Below, piece after piece: positions 8,413 to 13,841 of a stretch of DNA of 13,841 nt. Position 1 is the first letter of the stretch; every line of letters starts with the position of its first letter. The stretch spans positions 1-13,841 of the forward strand of contig CAYUUX010000020.1 in NCBI GenBank assembly GCA_964448085.1, in the 5' to 3' direction. The stretch is from CAIJMI01 sp964448085 (GTDB lineage: Bacteria > Patescibacteriota > Microgenomatia > UBA10105 > UBA927). Below the pieces are notes generated by a model. It worked only from the letters and a program-made list of their open reading frames with translations. It was not told where the DNA came from and made no database searches. A program made the position numbers and the translations under genes.

Positions 8413-8928
8413 TCAATCGCTGCAGACACAATAATCAAGATTGCTGCACCCGCCGCAGGATGTTGCACAACGCGATTGACTGGTGACTAAATCCGGATCT
8501 GCCGCATTTTCAAGCGTCGTTTTTAAACAAAAATCATCTCCCGATGCTGCTTGTGTATACCAAATGCTCGTTCCCAACGATGCAGGAAATTTCTTCATAT
8601 ACACCACATCACAGCTTGTTCCAACAGCAAAATCTGCAGATGCTTGACACGGACAACAATCCACGTGGGTATCCGTGCATCCTTTAACGTACGTGAAGTA
8701 GCTCCCACAGGTCCCACTGGATGGATAGATTTGCCAGTCGTTGTAATACAAGCGTAACGCGTTTTTCATTTCGTTCATTTCCTGTTTTTTGCGTGCATCT
8801 CTCGCGCGTTCACGAGCACCAAGCAAATTGGGTAACGCAACTGCTAAAATCGTTGCGGTTATGGCAATAACAACTAACAGTTCAATAAGAGAAAACCCAT
8901 GGGATACGACGAATGGTTTCTTCTGCAT
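8413..8928 (-). CDS. Cysteine-rich type IV prepilin-like protein (PulG/pilin N-terminus)
   Basis: 171 residues. An 11-residue leader ends in Gly and is followed by the prepilin signature FSLIELLVVIAI, with Glu at +5 and a hydrophobic helix of about 20 residues, as cleaved and methylated by the prepilin peptidase PilD. A basic helix (ARERARDARKK) leads to a small globular domain with LYYNDWQIYP, typical of short pseudopilins. The globular part carries 12 cysteines, several in pairs (DCCPC, SCGGC, YCVC), which is unusual for a pilin and suggests several disulfides outside the cell. It is the last gene of a three-pilin operon and starts 15 bases after the stop of the gene before. Two ribosome-binding-like runs precede the ATG: GGAGG directly after that stop and AAAGGA 4 bases from the ATG. 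Probably a minor pilin or pseudopilin; whether it belongs to a pilus or a secretion/competence machine cannot be told. Confidence 0.85.
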   Translation of the reverse strand: MQKKPFVVSHGFSLIELLVVIAITATILAVALPNLLGARERARDARKKQEMNEMKNALRLYYNDWQIYPSSGTCGSYFTYVKGCTDTHVDCCPCQASADFAVGTSCDVVYMKKFPASLGTSIWYTQAASGDDFCLKTTLENAADPDLVTSQSRCATSCGGCSNLDYCVCSD

Positions 8929-8938
8929 ATTTTCCTTT

Positions 8939-8946
8939 CCTCCTTA
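8939..8946 (-). promoter_or_regulatory. Shine-Dalgarno overlapping the upstream pilin stop codon
   Basis: On the minus strand TAAGGAGG contains the stop of the middle pilin gene (TAA) fused to GGAGG, a strong ribosome-binding core. A second one, AAAGGA, follows closer to the ATG at 8928. The arrangement supports translational coupling of the two pilin genes. Confidence 0.6.
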
Positions 8947-9414
8947 CGGAACGTTTGTGCTTACCACAGCATAATTACACTTGAGGGTTCCGCAATCAAG
9001 ATCGGACGTGATAATTTCGGGATCTTCTGTGTTTTCTAAACGTGCGTACAGGACATATCCTTTTGCAATAGGTGTTGTGTAAAAATATTCCCAACCATTT
9101 TTCGGGTCTTTGGGCAATTTTGCCATATACATGACGGTGGACGTTCCAACAGTCCGGCTAAACTGTTGCCCCCATTCTGTCCCGTTAATCAACCCTGCAT
9201 TGGCAGTTGGATAGACGCCGTAATCGTTGTTGTACATTTCCAGTGCCTTTGCTATTTGCGCTAAATCTTCCTTTCTGCGTACGTCATTGCCTTTTTTTCG
9301 TGAAGATTGGAATGCAAAGGTGCCGATTGTGGCAAGCACACCCATGATGACAATAACAATTAACAACTCGATAAGGGTAAATCCATTTGAAGTTCTTGCA
9401 AACCGTTTTTCCAT
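8944..9414 (-). CDS. Type IV prepilin-like / type II pseudopilin protein
   Basis: 156 residues from the ATG at 9414; a second ATG two codons upstream (9420) abuts the AAAGG and is less likely. The 11-residue leader ends in NG and is followed by FTLIELLIVIVIMG with Glu at +5, then a hydrophobic helix. Next come a charged helix (SSRKKGNDVRRKEDLAQIAKAL, in part) and the classic small-pseudopilin features MYNNDYGVYP, LPKDPKNGW and YVLYARLEN. Only two cysteines, both near the C-terminus (DCGTLKC). This is the most ordinary pilin of the three and could be the main subunit or a PulG-like protein. It starts 23 bases after the stop of the upstream pilin gene. No assembly ATPase, platform protein or peptidase is in the window. 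Confidence 0.9.
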   Translation of the reverse strand: MEKRFARTSNGFTLIELLIVIVIMGVLATIGTFAFQSSRKKGNDVRRKEDLAQIAKALEMYNNDYGVYPTANAGLINGTEWGQQFSRTVGTSTVMYMAKLPKDPKNGWEYFYTTPIAKGYVLYARLENTEDPEIITSDLDCGTLKCNYAVVSTNVP

Positions 9415-9419
9415 ATACA

Positions 9420-9425
9420 TCCTTT
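9420..9425 (-). promoter_or_regulatory. Ribosome-binding site that decides the start of the middle pilin
   Basis: AAAGGA (9425-9420 on the minus strand) is followed by five bases and then the ATG at 9414. It overlaps the alternative ATG at 9420, which therefore cannot use it. This start gives an 11-residue leader, the same as in the two neighbouring pilins. Confidence 0.55.
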
Positions 9426-9437
9426 ATACTACCAGAT

Positions 9438-10220
9438 CTAAAAACAAATTACTGTCGTGTTAATAGCGGCACATTTATACGTTTCGTACGTTGCTGGCTG
9501 ACAGTACGAATTGCAACTCCACCCATCTGCAAAGCTGACACAACCGGTAGCACGAAGCGCATCGCTACATGATGTTCCATCGGAAGTTTCAAGTCCGGCC
9601 ATCGTATTGCATGTGTTGGTTCCATCCGGTAAGCAAAAATTATCTCCCGGAGCAGTGGGTGGTGTGGATGTCGGCGTTGGTGCGGTAAAATCAAAATCCG
9701 GATTGGCAATAACGCCACCCATGGAAATACCGTAATTATACTTATACGGCTCATACCCGCACCCTTTATTGGGATCGGGATCACACCCGGATCCGGGGAT
9801 ATCGATATCGGACCGGTCTTGCAGTGCTGCAAAGAGCCGATAACCGCTGCATTTTGCTCCCGGTGGATCCTCAACAGCACGGGGAATCGTTATGTACAGA
9901 TACCGTTCCCGAGTCACTGGATCGCAAGGAATGGATTGTCCGTCAAGGTACGGTGCGAGAAATTGTCCACCGCTCCCATCACCACAGTTATATGCGTTCC
10001 ACTGGGCTTCCTGTGGGTAACAGTCTTTATCGTTGTAATAGTTGTCAAACGCAATACGAAGTTTGTCCAAATCGGTTTTCCGTTTGCTGTCGTACCCGCG
10101 GGCAATTTGCCGTTGAAACGCCATCCACCCGAGGATAGCAAGAATAGCAATGATGGTCACCACAATAAGAATTTCTGCAAGAGAAAATCCATGTGCACGA
10201 CGAGGTATTCGAAAACCCAT
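9438..10220 (-). CDS. Large prepilin-like protein with a cysteine-rich C-terminal extension
   Basis: 260 residues, first gene of the pilin operon. The 11-residue leader (MGFRIPRRAHG) precedes FSLAEILIVVTIIAI with Glu at +5, so it should be processed by the prepilin peptidase. Residues about 12-165 form a pilin-type domain with KTDLDKLRIAFDNYYNDKDCYP. A Thr/Pro-rich linker (TAPTPTSTPPTAPGD) then leads to a compact C-terminal domain of about 70 residues. There are 14 cysteines in total, eight of them in that last domain. This two-domain build suggests a tip or adhesin-type minor pilin (inference). No strong Shine-Dalgarno sequence is seen before the ATG, but a candidate promoter lies close upstream, so the leader may be very short. 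The intergenic region is shared with the divergent O-antigen-ligase-like gene. Confidence 0.85.
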   Translation of the reverse strand: MGFRIPRRAHGFSLAEILIVVTIIAILAILGWMAFQRQIARGYDSKRKTDLDKLRIAFDNYYNDKDCYPQEAQWNAYNCGDGSGGQFLAPYLDGQSIPCDPVTRERYLYITIPRAVEDPPGAKCSGYRLFAALQDRSDIDIPGSGCDPDPNKGCGYEPYKYNYGISMGGVIANPDFDFTAPTPTSTPPTAPGDNFCLPDGTNTCNTMAGLETSDGTSCSDALRATGCVSFADGWSCNSYCQPATYETYKCAAINTTVICF

Positions 10221-10231
10221 ACGATATGTTC

Positions 10232-10260
10232 AGTATGACAAACAACCAACGAAAATGCAA
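10232..10260 (-). promoter_or_regulatory. Candidate promoter for the pilin operon
   Basis: On the minus strand TTGCAT (10260-10255) is followed after 17 bases by CATACT (10237-10232), which is preceded by TGT, an extended -10 element. The expected start, near 10225, lies about five bases before the pilin ATG. The match to consensus is partial, so this is a prediction only. Confidence 0.3.
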
Positions 10261-10272
10261 AAGAAATAGTGT

Positions 10273-12201
10273 ATGATAATACATATGCTTGCCAACCTCA
10301 TACTGTATCTTTTTCCTCTCACCCTTGTGCTGTTTTTTCCCAGCATGCAGGATATGTACGACACGCCACGGTGGATGATTTTGGGAATCTGGTCACTTGT
10401 CCTGTTGGTCGCAATACTGTTTGGTATGCTGAAAACAAAGCGGGTGGCAAAAGCATTTTCCCCAACGGCAATCGGATTTTTTGCACTTGCATTGGCAGCA
10501 ACGGCAAGTATTGTTGTGGTATCAGCAAACAAAGTCGAGGCGCTCTTGCATCCACTCGGAGCGGTAACATATTTTACATTGTCATTGATCGCCGCATTTC
10601 TTCCAACACTGCTGACAAAAGCACAAAAAAACCGCATGGCATGGGTGGTACTTGCGCTGATTGCCGCCCTGGGATTGGTTGTTTTGTATCAGCAATTCGG
10701 CATCACCAGCATCCTGTTTCCCAACAACGCGTATCTGCAAAGCAACCTTTGGAATCCCACCGGAACCCCGATATCCGCAGCACTCCTGTTCTTCTTTGCA
10801 ATTCCCCTGGGAATTGCCAGGTTGCAGGAAGAGCACAAAAACAGCCGGGAACGGGGTGTTGCGTTTGCCATCGTGTTTCTCGTTCTCTCCGTTGCGGGAC
10901 TTTGCGTAACGCTCTGGCGGTTTCTCCCGCTCGTTCCTACAGTGGTCATGCCCATCTCCGTTGGATGGACAGTGCTGATGGAAACCATGAAAAACCTCAA
11001 GGCGGCAGCGCTGGGTTTTGGCGCTGAAAATTTCGGCGCCGCCTATGCACTGGGAAGACCGGCATCGGTGAATCTCACAGCACTCTGGAATACGGGATTT
11101 ACCACAAGCGCAACAACGCTTCTCCATGTTGCAACAACCATTGGCCTTGCAGGTGTAGCGGGACTGGGAATCTTTGCCGTAATGTGGATCAAAGACATGC
11201 CCAAACATACCGTATTGAAAATAACCTGGATCCTCGTTCTTGTGGCGCTTGTGTTCTTTCCGCCCTCCATTCCTTTTCTTCTCCTTATAGTGCTTCTCGA
11301 TGTACTGTATGGGAAAAATCACGTTGATACGTACGAGCTCAACTCGCTTGCAACGGTCATATTCGCCGTTATTCTCTCGAGCGTCATCGCAGTGTCCTCC
11401 TATGGCCTGTACCGCGCAGCGTCAGGAGAACTTCTGTTTTCCCAGGCGCGAACCGCAGCGGAAAAAGAAAACAACCTGACGAAATCGTATACTCTCCATA
11501 TCAAAGCAATTCAACAAAATAACCAAATGACCCGATACCATACGTCCCTGTCCCAACTTGCCCTCATCATTGCCAACAGCATTTTGCAGACCGCACCGGT
11601 CAACACGGACACGGGTGTCGTCACGCTTCTAGAGGAAGACAAAAAGCTGGTCACATCGCTGTTCGGACTTGCAGTGAGCGAAGCAAAGTTGGCAACAACG
11701 CTTGCGCCGGAAAGTTATGCAACCTGGGTGAATCTTGCATCTGTCTATCAATCCCTTGTGGGTGTTGCAAACGATGCCACAACCTGGACCACAGCCGCAT
11801 ATCAGAAGGCAATCACGCTCAATCCCATAAGCCCTGCTCTGCGGATTGATTTTGGCGGCGTGTACGTAAATGCCAAAGACTATGACAGGGCAATCGAGCA
11901 GTTCTTTACAGCAACCACCCTCAAGGGAGATTACGCAAACGCGTATTACAACCTTGCCAACGCATACAGGCTCAAAGGCGATGCCGTACGCACCCTGGAG
12001 GCCCTCCTGCAGACCCAAGCGCTCATCCCGAAAACATCCGCCGACTATCAAAAACTTTCAGAAGAAATTGCCGCGCTGCAAACACAGACGCCAACAACCA
12101 TACAACCCACTCCAACACAAAAACAACAGGCAACGCCAACATCAACAGTAAAAGAACCGCTGGTTATACCGGAGTTGACGCTTCCTGAAGAGACGAATTA
12201 A
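10273..12201 (+). CDS. Polytopic O-antigen ligase/polymerase-like (Wzy/WaaL-type) membrane protein with C-terminal TPRs
   Basis: 642 residues; an alternative ATG at 10285 would remove four. Residues 1-380 hold about ten hydrophobic segments, for example at 5-22, 34-51, 66-84, 122-140, 164-184, 194-212, 286-305, 315-346 and 360-378. The loop at about 245-295 (GFGAENFGAAYALGRP, then ALWNTGFTTSATTLLHVATTIGLAG, in part) fits the large-loop pattern of O-antigen ligase/Wzy proteins as found in CPR genomes. Residues about 480-585 contain about three TPR-like helix pairs (ALRIDFGGVYVNAKDYDRAI, YANAYYNLANAYRLKGD). A Pro/Thr/Gln-rich tail follows. Family members join polyprenyl-linked glycan to lipid or to protein such as pilin; the acceptor here is unknown. 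Divergent from the pilin operon and next to glycan genes. Assignment to the superfamily is fairly sure; the exact reaction is not. Confidence 0.75.
   Translation: MIIHMLANLILYLFPLTLVLFFPSMQDMYDTPRWMILGIWSLVLLVAILFGMLKTKRVAKAFSPTAIGFFALALAATASIVVVSANKVEALLHPLGAVTYFTLSLIAAFLPTLLTKAQKNRMAWVVLALIAALGLVVLYQQFGITSILFPNNAYLQSNLWNPTGTPISAALLFFFAIPLGIARLQEEHKNSRERGVAFAIVFLVLSVAGLCVTLWRFLPLVPTVVMPISVGWTVLMETMKNLKAAALGFGAENFGAAYALGRPASVNLTALWNTGFTTSATTLLHVATTIGLAGVAGLGIFAVMWIKDMPKHTVLKITWILVLVALVFFPPSIPFLLLIVLLDVLYGKNHVDTYELNSLATVIFAVILSSVIAVSSYGLYRAASGELLFSQARTAAEKENNLTKSYTLHIKAIQQNNQMTRYHTSLSQLALIIANSILQTAPVNTDTGVVTLLEEDKKLVTSLFGLAVSEAKLATTLAPESYATWVNLASVYQSLVGVANDATTWTTAAYQKAITLNPISPALRIDFGGVYVNAKDYDRAIEQFFTATTLKGDYANAYYNLANAYRLKGDAVRTLEALLQTQALIPKTSADYQKLSEEIAALQTQTPTTIQPTPTQKQQATPTSTVKEPLVIPELTLPEETN
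10275..10280 (+). promoter_or_regulatory. Possible -10 element GATAAT for the O-antigen-ligase-like gene
   Basis: GATAAT lies just upstream of the ATG at 10285 and overlaps the ATG at 10273. No convincing -35 is found at 16-18 bases. If used, it would favour the ATG at 10285 on a leaderless transcript. Weak evidence. Confidence 0.2.
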
Positions 12202-12749
12202 ACAAGCGGCAAACACATTGCCACTTCATCCACGTAGTTTCCTTTGTACAATATTGCCTGCGGGGTCAAACCGGTTTTGCGAAATCCTACGGATTCATAC
12301 AGGTGCATTGCCCGTTCGTTGTTGGCAAAACAAGTCAGAACCAGCATCCGGAGTCCCAATTTCTTTGCCTGGTCGATGAGAATACCAAAACACTGCCTGC
12401 CGATACCGCAGTTGCGATATGCTTTCACGATCGATATTCCCACTTCCCCGACATGGGATTTTCTGAGGGCATATCGGCGGATTTCAAAACTACTAACAAG
12501 TGTTCCCTGAATACGGGCTATCAAATGGATTTTCTTTTTCTCCTTCACCTGTTTGAGAGTCTCCTTGACATACTGATCTTCATATTTTTTTGTGAGCTCG
12601 TTACCAGAAAGCAGTATGAACGTATCCTCGTGTATGAGGGTATTTGCATATACCAAGAGGTCATCTGCATCTTTTGATGAAAGTGCCGTGACGGATATGG
12701 TTCTCCCCTTTTTGTCTTGAAATGCTGTGATGAATTCACCGGGTTTCAT
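12198..12749 (-). CDS. GNAT-family N-acetyltransferase
   Basis: 183 residues, the usual size for a single GNAT domain. It should move an acetyl group from acetyl-CoA to an amine. The acetyl-CoA-binding motif A is seen at about 104-120 (GISIVKAYRNCGIGRQ), with the R-x-x-G-x-G/A pattern as RNCGIG. Motif B is at about 144-156 (NERAMHLYESVGF), and the C-terminus (VDEVAMCLPL) is typical of the RimI/RimL-like branch. It follows a glycosyltransferase gene by 39 bases on the same strand, so it may acetylate an amino-sugar made by the aminotransferase upstream, but a protein or antibiotic substrate cannot be excluded. Its stop overlaps the stop of the convergent ligase-like gene by 4 bases. No clear ribosome-binding site. 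Confidence 0.88.
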   Translation of the reverse strand: MKPGEFITAFQDKKGRTISVTALSSKDADDLLVYANTLIHEDTFILLSGNELTKKYEDQYVKETLKQVKEKKKIHLIARIQGTLVSSFEIRRYALRKSHVGEVGISIVKAYRNCGIGRQCFGILIDQAKKLGLRMLVLTCFANNERAMHLYESVGFRKTGLTPQAILYKGNYVDEVAMCLPLV

Positions 12750-12788
12750 AGTATGAAGATACAGCTTTTTTCAAAAAATAACAAACTA

Positions 12789-13523
12789 TCAGGAGCGTGC
12801 GCTTAAACGCAACCGAATAACACCAAAAAGTGATTTTAGTAATTCTACTATATCTGCGTTTGACTTTCCGTATTCTCTGTCAGTAAAAGATATTGGCACT
12901 TCCGTAATTCGAAACCCATTTCTTGATAAGACAAAAATCGTTTCTGATAAGGCAATAAACCCTTTCTCACGAAGTGGCACGGTAATAAGATATTCACATG
13001 CTTTTCTCGAATATGCACGATATCCGTTTGTATAATCCGTCAATCCTATCCCTAACCAATAAGTTAAGAAAAAATTAATAATTTTACTTTGGATTATTCT
13101 CGATTTCGTCCACTTAATAATGGAGCTTCCCTCTCTATATCGTGAACCCACGACTACGTCAAATGTGTGTATTGGTTTACAGAGCCGCATAATTTCCTCC
13201 GGTTTGTGAGCTAGATCAGCATCCATTTCAACCAATATACTTGTTTGTTTTCGCCTCAAGGCTAATTTCATACCCTCTAATACCGCGCTCCCTCGTCCGC
13301 CTTTTATGCTTCTGGAAATGTACGATACTGATTTTTTATATATCTCGCAAAGCCTTTTTGTTTGTTCCATTTCTTGATCTTTTGAATCATCAACCACAAT
13401 AATTCTTATATTGGGAACCGTTTTTAATATTCGCGGTATGAGAAATTCAAGATTCCGACTCTCATTATACGAAGGGATAATGACGGAAATATTAGTCAAA
13501 CTTGTCATAGATTGTGACTTCAT
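12789..13523 (-). CDS. Family 2 glycosyltransferase, polyprenol-phosphate sugar synthase (DPM1-like)
   Basis: 244 residues, GT-A fold. The N-terminus has the GT2 opening ISVIIPSYNESRNLEFLIP, the nucleotide-binding VVDDS at 43-47, the metal-binding DAD at 101-103, GSRYREG at 126-132 and DYTNGYRAYSR at 163-173, which are the hallmarks of dolichol/polyprenol-phosphate mannose synthase-like enzymes. REYGKSN near 216-222 is also typical. The chain ends without C-terminal membrane helices, so it is the short soluble or peripheral type. It probably moves a sugar from a nucleotide donor to undecaprenyl phosphate at the inner leaflet for surface glycan or protein glycosylation. It starts 17 bases after the aminotransferase stop. 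The ATG at 13508 is an alternative start; neither has a good ribosome-binding site. The region is AT-rich compared with the neighbouring ligase-like gene. Confidence 0.9.
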   Translation of the reverse strand: MKSQSMTSLTNISVIIPSYNESRNLEFLIPRILKTVPNIRIIVVDDSKDQEMEQTKRLCEIYKKSVSYISRSIKGGRGSAVLEGMKLALRRKQTSILVEMDADLAHKPEEIMRLCKPIHTFDVVVGSRYREGSSIIKWTKSRIIQSKIINFFLTYWLGIGLTDYTNGYRAYSRKACEYLITVPLREKGFIALSETIFVLSRNGFRITEVPISFTDREYGKSNADIVELLKSLFGVIRLRLSARS

Positions 13524-13540
13524 GATTATGAATATAAAAT

Positions 13541-13841
13541 TTATGCAAAAATCCTTTTTATTACTTCTATATCGCCCCCTGTTATATTGGGATTATTACC
13601 AAAATATAATCCTTGATTGTGAATTAGTAAGGCATTTGGACAGGCGATATCAAACTGCATGTATTTTGAAAAAAATGGCTGTCGTACGATAGAGCCTCCA
13701 ACTATGGGCCGAATCTCCAAAACAGCATCACATTTTTTTACTAATGCGTTCCGAATCGAAACATCTTTACAAATAACCGGTACCGCAAAATTTGATATGG
13801 TATCCATGTGGGAATATCTAATAGGAAGGTACGTATCTCCA
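13541..13841 (-). CDS. DegT/DnrJ/EryC1 (RfbH-like) sugar aminotransferase or dehydrase, C-terminal part only
   Basis: The frame is open to the window edge, so the gene begins outside; 99 residues are visible, about a quarter of the usual length. They match the C-terminal domain of PLP-dependent DegT-family enzymes, closest by eye to the branch with ...IRPIVGGSIVRQPFF, then CPNALLIHNQGLYFGNN and a final DIEVIKRI helix. The PLP lysine and most of the active site lie in the missing part. Such enzymes act on nucleotide 4-keto-sugars in making amino- or deoxy-sugars for surface glycans. The ATG at 13807 is internal (the upstream frame reads through as PIRYSHMDTISNF) and should not be taken as the start. 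It is first of a likely three-gene minus-strand operon with the glycosyltransferase and the acetyltransferase. Confidence 0.78.
   Translation of the reverse strand, partial: GDTYLPIRYSHMDTISNFAVPVICKDVSIRNALVKKCDAVLEIRPIVGGSIVRQPFFSKYMQFDIACPNALLIHNQGLYFGNNPNITGGDIEVIKRIFA

Noticed and set aside
10269..11027. Plus-strand ORF of 252 codons overlapping the ligase-like gene
   Set aside because: It is an out-of-frame shadow with Cys/His/Arg-rich content and no domain; the overlapping frame is clearly the membrane protein.

Overview
The window looks like part of a Candidate Phyla Radiation (Patescibacteria) genome, most likely a Microgenomates- or Parcubacteria-type lineage. This is inferred from protein style only: three short PulG/pilin-type prepilins in a row, a Wzy/WaaL-like polytopic protein with C-terminal TPRs, and a giant surface fibre with a tail-fibre-like C-terminus. 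UGA is used as a normal stop (for example at the ends of the 8413-8928 and 12789-13523 genes), which argues against the UGA=Gly lineages such as Gracilibacteria. The sequence is a scaffold with two 100-N assembly gaps inside a repeat.

Layout. 1-124: AT-rich, no gene seen, with a candidate promoter at its right end. 125-634 (+): a small protein that is only the N-terminal core-binding (SAM-like) domain of a tyrosine recombinase. A good intrinsic terminator lies in its last codons. 641-8236 (+): one giant gene, interrupted by the two gaps. It encodes a cytoplasmic SAM-like helical segment, one transmembrane helix, about 380 sequenced and unbroken Gly-X-Y triplets (mostly GPT and GAT), then a large C-terminal part resembling phage tail fibres with a probable carbohydrate-binding module. 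8237-8412: convergent intergenic region with no clear terminator. 8413-10220 (-): three-gene operon of type IV prepilin-like proteins, two of them strikingly cysteine-rich. 10273-12201 (+): polytopic O-antigen ligase/polymerase-like protein with TPRs, divergent from the pilin operon. 12198-13841 (-): GNAT acetyltransferase, family 2 glycosyltransferase (DPM1-like) and the C-terminus of a DegT/RfbH-like sugar aminotransferase, transcribed as a likely operon entering from the right edge. This right end is visibly more AT-rich than the middle.

How it may fit together (inference): this is a cell-surface island. The collagen-like fibre and the pili are exported appendages. The ligase-like protein and the sugar genes could make and attach glycan, possibly to the Thr-rich collagen stalk or the pilins. 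The most unusual item is the fibre gene, because of its recombinase-like cytoplasmic end and the stand-alone recombinase-like domain 6 bases upstream. There is no catalytic recombinase domain, no phage structural gene set, no tRNA/rRNA and no CRISPR array in the window.
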